Shown here: one piece after another, positions 55,357 to 64,000 of the stretch | Position numbering within the stretch: the first letter of the stretch is position 1 | Layout: every line of letters starts with the position of its first letter | Origin: Fonsecaea monophora | Taxonomy: Eukaryota; Ascomycota; Eurotiomycetes; Chaetothyriales; Herpotrichiellaceae | Direction of reading: 5' to 3' | Assembly: GCF_001642475.1 (NCBI RefSeq) | Contig: NW_019173981.1 | Span: 124,001 to 188,000, forward strand | DNA: 64,000 nucleotides | Program-made: the position numbers and the translations under genes | The notes under the pieces: generated by a model | Seen by the model: the letters and a program-made list of their open reading frames with translations, nothing else | The model's database searches: none | What the model was told of the DNA's origin: nothing

Positions 55357-56192
55357 TCTTTGTACCCTCCTACTCCACGCCTGTCGGTAAGTCAATGGTC
55401 AAGATCGGCTGAGAAACTCGGTTACAAGAGTGAGCTTCAAAATGAGAAGAAAACCGAGAACGAAAGAGCAAAAAAGCCACTGTAAGCAGATCTCGAGAAG
55501 GACCTCGTCGGGCACAAATAGGGAGAAAAAGACTCTTTGTTGCGGAAAGTCAGCGACGAAGAACAGCGGCAGTAATCTCGGAAACCCATATGATGGAGCT
55601 GGCTGCCCCTTTGCGAGATCCGGTGCCGAGGCACCAAAGGCTTCGACATGGCCAATCAGCATCTTGAAAGCGATGGATCCGCCCGTCTCGAAACTCCGTT
55701 ATCGGTCGGCGGGTCGATGCCGAGTCGAATTTTCGAGAGATGTCTCTCGGAGGATACATACATACATACAAACTTCATCATAAATGGATGGCTGGCTCTT
55801 TTTCCCAACGTCGTACCATATCGATTGCTACGCTGTACGAACTTTTGTGATTCTCTGTGTCCTTTCTCCCTTCCGTCCTTTTTATTCACAGTGAGAGTTA
55901 TTGGTTCCTTTGTCCTCAGGCTGTAAGTCAGCGAGGCAACAGACAGTCAGGCAGGCGGGCAGGCGGGCAGGGAGACGAGCTAGGCCTCGAAGATCCGCTC
56001 AGAAGTCTCAAATTAAAGCATGGTTTGTTTCGATTCCATAAGAAGCAGTAGGTATTACACAGCAGATGAGTTCCGTAGTCAGCGACGAATATGGCGCATT
56101 TCCGCAGCGGTGATAGATACAGAACATGAGGGTGTGTGCGCGCGCGAGTCCGTGGGTCTCTCTGTCTCCCCTCTCGTATGTGTTCACACAAA
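55357..56192. other. Intergenic, no gene seen
   Basis: About 0.8 kb upstream of the CoA-transferase. A CATA microsatellite (about 55757-55770) and a GGCAGGC-type short repeat (about 55948-55975) are present. No ORF is supportable. Confidence 0.5.
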
Positions 56193-57335
56193 CTACACCC
56201 CGGTAGTCTTGCTCACATCGTCCTCGTCAATTGACGTGACATGTTCGGCCGTCCCTTTGTTCGGGTCGGCACCATCCTCCTTCTCCCAGACCTCGAGGTC
56301 TTGGTTCTTCTCGCTGTCGCCGCTGCCACTGCCCTTTGCGTCGTCGCCGGGCTTGTATATTTGGCGCCGACGATGGGGCGCATTGCATACAGTATCGCTA
56401 TTAGGGAGTTGTTAGCTGTCTCGGTCAAGGTTCCGCGGATGTTTCACTTCTGTCGGCTGGAAGGAAAAAAAAACAACAACAACGGGAGAGGTGGTTGGAT
56501 TTGGTATGCACTTACAAAATGTCGTCCCGAGATCTGCGTCGTTGGTCTCCATCTGCACAAGCAGACTGGGCATGATTTCCAGAATGCCTGCAGGGAAAGA
56601 AGCAAACACGGAGGGCACGGCGGCGCGACCCAGGCTGTTTGGGGTACAAGATGCCATGGCTCCAATGAAAGCCAACACGATGGACATGAGGAAGATGAGC
56701 TGGAATCGGATATGTTTCAGGATCGCGACCAATAGATGCCCAAAGCGATGGTTGTCTGTTCATCCCTCCAGTGTCAGCTGCACATCCAGCCTTTTATATC
56801 AGGGTTCATCTTGTGAAAAAACTCACCAATGACCACGCGGTGGTCTGCCAGCTGGTTGTAGGAGAGCTATAGAGCCATTGGACCTCTTGGTCGACCCGTC
56901 AGATTGAAAGCCCTTACTCGCCGTGGTCGGAACTTACGTGATGGCCAGATAATGCTAAGCGCGACATAGGCGGTCCCTGCCACAGACTCGATAATGATCA
57001 GACAGACGAATCCGCGGAGATCTTTGAAGAAATGGACCGGGACGATTGGGTTTGGATAGGGTCTATAGACCTCTATGAGTGCAATTTGTTAGCATTGATC
57101 GCAGTGAATATGTCATAGGGCTAACTTGCCCCCAGAAGACGAATACGATGACCACGCAACCTCCAGTGATGATAAGTCCTAGAATAGTTCCGGAGGTCCA
57201 CGACAAAGGCTGACCACCCAGAAAGTGTCAGTCAAACGAAGAGTAAACCACCAATTTATACTGACCCCATGAGACGCCCAATAGAAAGAGCACGAGGCCG
57301 GCAACAATCAGGAAGCATCCCAGGAGGCTGGACAT
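56193..57335 (-). pseudogene. Truncated TRI12-type MFS efflux transporter
   Basis: Pieces follow the order of the trichothecene-efflux-pump-like MFS family: LLGCFLIVAGLVLFLLGVSWG (57335 down), PLSWTSGTILGLIITGG, then after an AG acceptor VYRPYPNPIVPVHFFKDLRG, and further down LAFIGAMASCTPNSLG with ILEIMPSLLVQMETNDADLGTTF near 56650-56520, followed by MRPIVGA. The first six spans are missing. After MRPIVGA the last spans are also missing; a charged tail (VWEKEDGADPNKG) follows in another frame, stopping at 56193. Stops lie between the pieces around 56760-56930, and the splice sites near 57280 do not restore the frame. This cannot make a working transporter. It abuts the cyclase relic head to head. 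Confidence 0.78.
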
Positions 57336-57412
57336 TCACAGTATGTCTTTCTCCCTTCTCCATTGAGCCCGCTCACTCTTGAAAACACGATTCTCACTTT
57401 ATCCCCCAACAG

Positions 57413-57968
57413 AGTGGGTACAGCGCGGCGGCATAGTTGGACGCGGCGTCCTCGTCGACTACCATGGCTGGCGCCAACAGACCGGAAACCCCCCGTCACC
57501 ATCCCTGCGGCCACCGTCATCACCACGGAGGAGGTGGAATCGGTGCTGAAGCATCAAAAGACGCACCTGCGCGACGGGGACATCCTCATTCTCCGCACGG
57601 GATTCACCGACTGGCATGTCCACGCCAGTATCGAGGAGCAAGAAGCCGCTTCGAAAATGGGCGCATTCATCGGCCTCGAAGCCACAGAAGAGAGTGCCAA
57701 GTGGATCTGGAATCACTATTTCGCTGCCGTGGCGACCGACACGCTCGGGTTCGAGGTCACCCCGATCCCGTTTCTCGAACCCGGCGCCGTGCGGCTCCAC
57801 GAGTGGCTTCTTGTCCACTGGGGCACGCCGATCGGCGAACTGTGGGATCTCGAGCGCCTAGCAGAGGTCTGTCGAGAGCGCCGACGGTGGTCCTTTTTCC
57901 TGACCAGCGCGCCTCTTCATGTGGTTGGCGGGGTCGGCACGCCACCCAATGTCATTGCGACTCTCTAG
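57413..57968 (+). pseudogene. 5'-truncated, frameshifted cyclase-family gene
   Basis: C-terminal part of a putative cyclase (kynurenine-formamidase-like fold, fungal branch). It begins right after a good acceptor (CCCCAACAG at 57412) with WVQRGGIVGRGVLVDYHGWR in one frame, then continues from 57489 in the next frame as PPVTIPAATVITTEEVE, DILILRTGFTDWH, GLEATEESAKWIWN, FAAVATDTLGFEVTP, RLHEWLLVHWGTPIGELWDL and APLHVVGGVGTPPN. The switch falls in a run of six C at 57489-57494; seven would keep the frame. Upstream exons, which should hold the first 100 or more residues including the metal-binding HxxTHxD part, are absent and the TRI12 relic begins there. The preserved part is nearly intact, so decay seems recent. 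Confidence 0.8.
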
Positions 57969-58254
57969 GTGTGGGGAAACAGTCATAGGTATCTACAATG
58001 CTACATGCTGTAAAATGAATGCATGGACTCAACGTTTCGCTCATTTGCCAAAAAAAGAACGTATATGGGTTTCCATGCTACAGGGAAGAGCGAGAAGGGA
58101 TGCCAATCAGTGAAATTTCTTCCTTTGTGACTCTCCGTACGATTCTATGTCTGGACTATCTCTCCGTGAGGTGGAGTGGTTCACAGGGCTCTTAGTGCCT
58201 GTATGATACTCTATGCACGGCGGGCTTTGGCCACATTCACCCGTCGTCCGTCCA

Positions 58255-59217
58255 TTAAATCGACTGTATCGCTCGGACTCGGTTCGCCATTGCATTAACA
58301 GTCGCAGAGATATCTTTGGCCACCAGATCAAAGCCGTGGGGCACACCTGGATATACATGGAGCTCAGTCTGGATATTGGCGGCCGCGATGCGGCGGGCGT
58401 ATTCGATGTCCTCGTCACGGAATATATCCAAGTCTCCCACGTCAATGTAAGTCGGCGGGAGGCCTTCGACCGATGGTACGCGTGCCGCCGCAGCATAGTA
58501 CGGAACGTCTGGTGCGCCTGCTTTGCCGCTCAGGTATGCCTGCCAGCCAGTGATGTTGTCATCGGTGGTCCAGGTTGCAAATGGCTCCAGCGCTTTGATG
58601 GGCTTGGTGTTGCGATCGTCCACCATGGGATACACTAGGATCTGCTTGGCCAGAGGCGGACTCAGCCCTTCGTCTCTGGCCTTCAATCCAAGACCCGCTG
58701 CGAGACCGCCGCCGCCACTGTCGCCCATGATGGCAATGCGAGCCGGGTCAACACCGTATTTTGTGGCGTTGCGGCTCAAATCCTGTAACCCGGCCCAGAT
58801 GTCTTCGATGGGCAGGGGATAAGGTGCTTCGGGCGCGAGTCTGAAATCTGGGGTGAAGATCTGGACGCCGGACCGGGAGACAAGGTCCTTGATCTTCTTA
58901 CGGTAGATGGCCACGTCCATGGCGATGAACCCCCCGCCGTGCACATAGTAGACGGCTGATACTGAGCCCGTAGTAGGCGTGCCCTTTTTGATGAAGCGAT
59001 AGATGGGGACTTCGAAGCCGTCGCTAGACTTGACGTGATATTTCTCCTCGGCGACCTCGTCTGGGTCGGGATACGCGTGGTACACTGGGCCGAAGAAGAT
59101 GTCCAGCGCCTGGCGCCTTCCCGCGACATCTCCTACAGCAACCTTCGGGGCATTTGCCAGGGTGGGGAGCAATGGCTCCAACACTTTGGCGAACTCAGGA
59201 TCCAGCGCAAGAGGCAT
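58255..59217 (-). CDS. Alpha/beta hydrolase, hormone-sensitive-lipase type esterase
   Basis: Intronless, 320 residues, start MPLALDPEFAK, no signal peptide, so probably cytosolic. The HSL-family oxyanion motif HGGG lies near residues 93-96 (YYVHGGGF). The nucleophile elbow GDSGGG is near 165; Asp is probably in the DVGDLDIF block near 260 and the His in PHGF near 292. The N-terminal cap region (LPTLANAPKVAVGDVAGRR) and length agree with fungal carboxylesterases that cleave short acyl esters or lactones. It lies in the region of catabolic gene remnants, so an aromatic or terpenoid ester is imaginable, but the substrate is unknown. Confidence 0.92.
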   Translation of the reverse strand: MPLALDPEFAKVLEPLLPTLANAPKVAVGDVAGRRQALDIFFGPVYHAYPDPDEVAEEKYHVKSSDGFEVPIYRFIKKGTPTTGSVSAVYYVHGGGFIAMDVAIYRKKIKDLVSRSGVQIFTPDFRLAPEAPYPLPIEDIWAGLQDLSRNATKYGVDPARIAIMGDSGGGGLAAGLGLKARDEGLSPPLAKQILVYPMVDDRNTKPIKALEPFATWTTDDNITGWQAYLSGKAGAPDVPYYAAAARVPSVEGLPPTYIDVGDLDIFRDEDIEYARRIAAANIQTELHVYPGVPHGFDLVAKDISATVNAMANRVRAIQSI

Positions 59218-60498
59218 GTTGGCTGCGATTGTATAGTCGTGTCGATGTTTGAGTGGGTGAAGCCTTCTTTCTCCTCAGACGTTTTTGAGGCCGTGGAAGA
59301 TTACCCCGTGTGACGGGCACCCAAGCGGGGAAGATGGACCTTACCGAGAAGGGGTGCCTCTAGCTTGTGCCTCGATGAGGTGATTCGGCTGCGGCCTTCG
59401 ATCGCCGCAAAAAGATCGAGGGGAACCCGTTTACTTCCTACAATAATGGGAAGAACTAACACGAGTTCCAAGACTTAGCTGGCCAGCTCGGCCGAACTCG
59501 GTTCAACACTAGGAAATTATTGTGAAATATCGGACACCGGAGGCTTAGGACTGTATTGTTATCCGCAAAATTCCTAAATGCCAGAGACCCTGTCCAATAC
59601 AGATAGTTCAAGTGTGTAACAGAATGTCTCTCAATTATTCTTTGCCTGAGCTGGATATGGTTTGTACATCAATTGCACGAAGGTGTCGAAAGACTCAATT
59701 AAAAGACCAAAAGGTGGTGACAGGACAAGATCATGCGGTCCTTGAGGACCGTAATCACGTTTCGAGACTTCAGCCTTCCTCTTCCCGGGCGAAGACGGTG
59801 GGATGGTGAAATCGAGACTCCACCGAAGACGTTCCGCTTCTTCTTCCTAGAATAGTTAGACCCAGGAAGCCGGGTCACGTGGCGGGGTCAGACTTGATCA
59901 GTTCAGCCCTTCAGCGAAGGGTGCTCTAGGAGCTTCACTAGGGGTCCTGTATAGCTGGAAAGGCGAGGTAACTATAGTGTCCTTTGTCTATATGCCGGAA
60001 ATACACCGAACAAGGAGGGAAACATCCCCTTGTGTGAGAGAGGAAAGGACGACGGACTCTTCTTCGCTATCTACCTCCTTTGAGAGGAGCCTTATCCAAA
60101 GCTCCGAACAGCGATCAGTCAGACCTCTGGCTGGGTGGCTGGGGGTGGATGGGGATCCAGAACTCGAGGAGGAACGGCTGCCATCTGCCACTTGAGGACC
60201 GGGATATTGAAAACAGCATTCCATCCCGTCAGGTGACCATGTGTCTCAACCAGTGGCAGACACTGCTAAGAGAAGCTCTTCTCGGCGCAGTCCGCTAAGT
60301 ATTTTGTTCTCAGATTTATATTGCCATGCATTTGGAACCCGGTCTATGATGATTCTTCTGATCTATGATCACAAGTCGCTGTGTTATGGACACCTGTGAT
60401 CTGGATTTTCTCAGGGTGTGAAGATCCTCTCCACAAAGACGCCGATCACGATCACGACCGCGACCACGGTAGCTGTGTCCAAGATGATTTCGAAACTG
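59218..60498. other. Intergenic, no gene seen
   Basis: 1.3 kb upstream of the hydrolase and upstream of the AtuA-like stub. Nothing with a motif. Confidence 0.5.
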
Positions 60499-60678
60499 AT
60501 CATCCGCCGCATTGGGAGCGTCTCGTCCACGACGGGCGACAACCCGCACGCCATGGCCCGGATGGTCCAACACGGCAATGTCGACGTGATCATTGGGGAC
60601 TGGTTTTCGGAGATGAAAATTGCCTGGAATGCCATCGCGAAGCAGCAGAGCCACGATCTGGGCTATGAGAGGGGCATC
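60499..60678 (+). pseudogene. N-terminal fragment of a DUF1446/AtuA-like protein
   Basis: About 60 codons read IGSVSSTTGDNPHAMARMV, then GNVDVIIGDWFSEMKIAWNAI and LGYERG. This is the glycine-rich opening of the acyclic-terpene-utilisation (AtuA)/DUF1446 family as it looks in fungi. A full protein has about 450-600 residues; downstream the frame loses similarity within 20 codons (SFKMQLK) and the region runs into the 3' end of the transcription factor gene. No start or later domain can be linked to it, so it is a remnant. Confidence 0.65.
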
Positions 60679-60935
60679 TCCTTCAAGATGCAACTTAAAA
60701 TGTGTCTAGAAAAGAGATGTGTTTTCAATTAGTTTCTCTGACGGACGACATGTCGTATCCATGTCCATTTCCCTTCAACAGCGTGGCAATAGGTAATGAT
60801 TCAACAGACGCTGTAACATATTCACGATATTGTGTTGCCGCCAGTCTCATGCCCTGCCCTAGAAAACCACTTGCTGAGTTGATATGATCCGAACGTCCAG
60901 GTGATCCATTCTCAGACCCATTTCGACCACGTCTA

Positions 60936-63564
60936 TCAACCTCCGCAGCGTATATCATGGCCAGGCCGCTTCTTGCCGATGCCAGTGAACGTCCGACTCT
61001 GCCAATCACGCCTCAGGGACATGATTGTCTCGAGCGAGCGAGTCGCGATGTTGAAGTACGACATCTCCCCGAGGGCGCTGTAGCAAAGAGAGATGTTTTC
61101 GTGGGCCTGCATGCCCTTGTCTCTCGAGTAGATGCAGCAATTGTGGACGTGGATCATGGCCGCGGTCAGGATGATGGAGACGATCTGCGGATGCATGAAT
61201 CGCATCCCCCACTGGTGGCGGTACATGACCAGCAGTCGACAGATGGCCGTGGCCGAAGCCTCGCAAATCTCGGCGCTGTCTTTGAGCATGCCGTCGTGCG
61301 ATGTGTTTGGGACTGACGGCGAGATGAACGGCCGGCGAAGCATGATCATGACTTCGTGGAATTGCATACTACTCCACGCCATAAAAGGTGAGTGAGGTTG
61401 TCATGGGGTTAAGGGGGGAACGGGGAGAGTGAAGATTGTTGACTACAGGAGTATGAAACGAAGACAAAGGGCGTGCGTGGTGCAGTGTCAACTTACTGAA
61501 GCACCAAGACAGCTGGCAATGTAGGCTTATTTTTGTCAAACGACGGGTCGATCTTCAGCTTCTCTGGCAGGCTTTGGTGCCAACTTTGAAGTTCCCGCGT
61601 CATGTTGTCCACGAAGAAGAAGGTCGTGTCTGTAAGCGTAGTGTGCAAGCCCGAGTACCTGGTAAGAACGGAACTATTAGTTTTTCATTGTCTTTATTAG
61701 AGTTAAAAGAAGAGGAGGGAGGGCCCAAGTACAGGATTTTGGACATCTTCCGGATCTTGCTGCATAGCTGTACGAGATATAGATGTGTCTCGCCCACGGC
61801 GGAGGGGTCTAGGCTTTTGTCAAGATTCAAGACACCGTTGTGGTCCATATAAGGCTTCCAGGGCACTGTCGTGACCGGCTGGGGAACTGGGACGGAAACA
61901 TCCTCGTAGCGCATCGAACATGGCCGGCCGCTATAGACACTCCACAAGCTGATAAGACAAAAACAAAAGTAAGTCGGTTTGGCGAGAACCATGAGATCGG
62001 AGAGTGGAGGACACCTACGTATCGAGAGCCTGCGTTGACCAGAATATAGTCCGACGCAGGTTGGTGTGCTCTTCCGACTCCTTTTTCGAATCGAAAGTAG
62101 CGTCTAGATCGAGATGCAGTCCCAGGTCCGACAGGAGTTGGACCGCCATTCCTAAATACAGCCAGCCGCGAGAGTCCCGCGCGTATGCCGCCTCGTGGGC
62201 CGACAAAGTGCCCAAGGCTTGTACAGTAGCCATGCATGGACTGTCCATCTCAATCTCGAGCAGTGTCTTTGCCCGGTACGCGAAGAACTCTGGTGGGTCG
62301 TCGACACCGGGAAGTCTTTGGCTGGAGTAGGAGGCGCCCACGGCCAGAACGGCGTTTTCTAACGTGGGGGAGAAGTATGCTGTTGGCACACCCGCCCGGT
62401 ACAGTGCTCGGTGGTGGTAGTACATGGTCTCATTGACAATATTGAGCAGTGAGTTATGCCACGCAAAGAACAGCTTGGTGAGATGCTCTTCGTATGTAGG
62501 GTCGCTTTTCCACTGCAATCCTGCCCGCGCAAGGTCCGTCTCTCCATGAGAAGCTATCGTGCGTATGTTTGGCTGGAAACAATAGACCAAGGGATTTTGT
62601 GTGAGGTGAAGGTTGCTGGTCGCCCCATAGTATCTTCGGAGACCGTCCTCGGCGAGGCGTAACCGGCCGAAGCGACTGATTAGCTGCTCGGTTGCATCGT
62701 TTTCAATCCGTTGCGAGTCCCTGATAGTATCTGGTAGACCGCCGGCTGACACAACATGGCTTGCGGAGCTCTCGTTCGACCGTCGATTGCTACTCTGCTC
62801 GTTCCTGGCACCGGGTATCTTGGCACCTCCAAGACCAGGGAGTGTTTCAAATTGCTCTGAAAACGGTCCAGGTGCTATGGCCTTGGATAGCGCGTCAATC
62901 GACAGAGGTGCAAGTACTGACGTACTCTTGTCCGGTTCAATATCTATATCAGAGCCTGTCATCTCCAACCAGAGTCCTAACGTGTCCACATCTTCATTGT
63001 GGCCGGCGTCTGAGCAGTTGAGGAGTTCTGCGTCAGCCACATCCATGTCCTGAGCACAACCCGATAGCAGGAAATTCTGCAGGACATCCTCTTGACTATC
63101 AGCCAGGGGTGTGTAAGTGTTGGCCACGAGTGTAGTTCCTGGGCTCGAATTCTGTGTAGTGCTGGATTGCTGACTATCAGTCAGATTCCGAGCGGCGATG
63201 CTCTTGACGGGCCTGGTTGCATTGGAGGAAGACCTGTGACAGGCAGCCTGTAAGAGCGATAACCCAAGATGTAGCAGCATCATACTAACCTCCGACGATC
63301 TTCGCCAATCACGCAGTCGATATTGCGGGAGGTGCAGTTGGAGCAACGTGGGTGGCCGTTATTGCACTACCCAACATCAGACGCCGAGGCCTTTTCAGAA
63401 CTCGGGATTTGGACACAGGGGCATGGTGCACATGCGAACATGCTCTGGAGACTTGCCTTGATTTTGGACTTACGGCATGCGAGGCATGCGTGTGGGGAGT
63501 ATTTCCGTTTTGCTGGCTCATTCCGAGTCGGGGGTATGCCGTTGAATGGATTTGAAGACTGCAT
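60936..63564 (-). CDS. Zn2Cys6 fungal-specific transcription factor
   Basis: Exons 63564-63457, 63366-63290, 63233-62019, 61948-61733, 61658-61497 and 61368-60936 give 736 residues. Introns 2-5 are GT..AG; intron 1 fits only as GC..AG. The joined N-terminus makes a perfect binuclear zinc cluster C27-x2-C30-x6-C37-x6-C44-x2-C47-x6-C54. An acidic, Ser-rich linker follows, then the fungal-specific regulatory domain with AHEAAYARDSRGWLYLGMA, LGLHLDLDATFD and ALDTLWSVYSGRPCSMRYEDV spanning intron 3, QSWHQSLPEKLKID before intron 5, and HMQFHEVMIMLRRPF after it. It is probably a pathway regulator at the edge of the catabolic neighbourhood (hydrolase, CoA-transferase, AtuA, cyclase and transporter remains). 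Its target genes are not known. Confidence 0.88.
63367..63456 (-). other. GC-AG intron within the zinc-cluster codons
   Basis: The 90-bp first intron of the transcription factor. The donor is AAG|GCAAGT and the acceptor GGGTAG|TGC. Using the nearby GTAAGT (63468-63463) instead would remove KSKIK and break the frame, whereas the GC donor restores CRKSKIKCNNGHPRC exactly. Confidence 0.7.
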
Positions 63565-64000
63565 ACTTATCCAATGAGGACAAGAAGAGGCTGGCGGAGT
63601 ATGGAAATGACAGCTTTAATCCGAGCTGGAACTGGACAAGAGAACACTCTACAACATCCACGACACGGAATTCGAAGCTCAGACGTATCGCGAGCTGTTC
63701 ATAACCCTCCTGGGGTACTGTACGGCGAGCCGGGTTTAAAGGACCGAAAATGACCCTGTAGGAGCTCTAGACTCTTCGGAGAGCGGAGGATTGGAGGAAA
63801 ATGCGGGGGAATAATATCCATTACCCGTCTTACCGTGGTTGTACCGGGGTATACAACGCCAAGAATCTTCAGCATCCCGGCATCGAGTCTACACAATACC
63901 TAGAAGCAAATACTTTTATACTAGGCACGAAAGTTCCCTCGCTCATATACCTTTGTGAGCGTGTCTGCGAGGCTCACCTGGTAGAGACATTACACTTGTC
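63565..64000. other. Intergenic at window edge, no gene seen
   Basis: 436 bp upstream of the transcription factor. Only a 65-codon ORF without motif. Probably part of its promoter. Confidence 0.5.

Overview
The window is nuclear DNA from a filamentous ascomycete (Pezizomycotina). Genes lie on both strands and are monocistronic. Most are cut by short introns of about 45-130 bp with GT..AG ends and CTAAC/CTGAC-like branch sites. The gene content is typically fungal: alpha-aminoadipate reductase, a Zn2Cys6 regulator, an NCS1 permease, AIM9, MSS51 and a TRI12-type efflux pump relic. Eurotiomycetes, perhaps Chaetothyriales, is my inference from the overall look of the proteins; it was not measured.

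Layout. 0.9-11.7 kb: LYS2 (-), divergent from a conserved type II membrane protein (+); a protein-kinase-like gene broken by one in-frame stop (-); a glycine-zipper protein (+). 13.9-16.0 kb: a five-exon MFS sugar transporter (-), then a 4-kb gene-poor stretch. 20.0-27.7 kb: the SWR1 chromatin-remodelling ATPase (-), divergent from the NDUFB8-type complex I subunit (+), then a secreted Gly/Ser-rich protein (-). 28.7-34.7 kb: MSS51 (-), two facing 5' stubs of an SRPK kinase (+) and an RRP3-type helicase (-), and an 808-residue protein carrying a MACPF-like signature (-). 36.1-46.4 kb: AIM9/FMP29 (-), a ten-exon NCS1 permease (-) with a cluster of GATA sites upstream, a short-chain dehydrogenase (-) and an NmrA-like protein (+). 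47.4-53.4 kb: an unrecognised protein with Cys-Pro motifs (-), an IFI6/IFI27-family protein (-), a quinone-oxidoreductase-like MDR enzyme (+), a RidA protein (-) and a tentative 59-residue two-exon gene (+).

54.0-63.6 kb reads as a half-decayed catabolic neighbourhood. Intact are a mitochondrial class III CoA-transferase, an HSL-type alpha/beta hydrolase and a Zn2Cys6 transcription factor. Broken are a TRI12-type MFS transporter, a cyclase-family gene and a DUF1446/AtuA-type gene.

The main themes are gene decay and regulation. At two places a pair of neighbouring genes is truncated on the sides that face each other, so a single deletion could explain each pair. The sites worth testing are a Gcn4/CpcA element just upstream of LYS2, seven GATA-factor sites in about 430 bp upstream of the NCS1 permease, and a probable GC-AG intron inside the zinc-cluster codons of the transcription factor. 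I saw no rRNA, convincing tRNA, CRISPR array or intact transposon. Exon coordinates were worked out by hand from splice consensus, reading-frame continuity and expected protein family sequence; no alignment was run.
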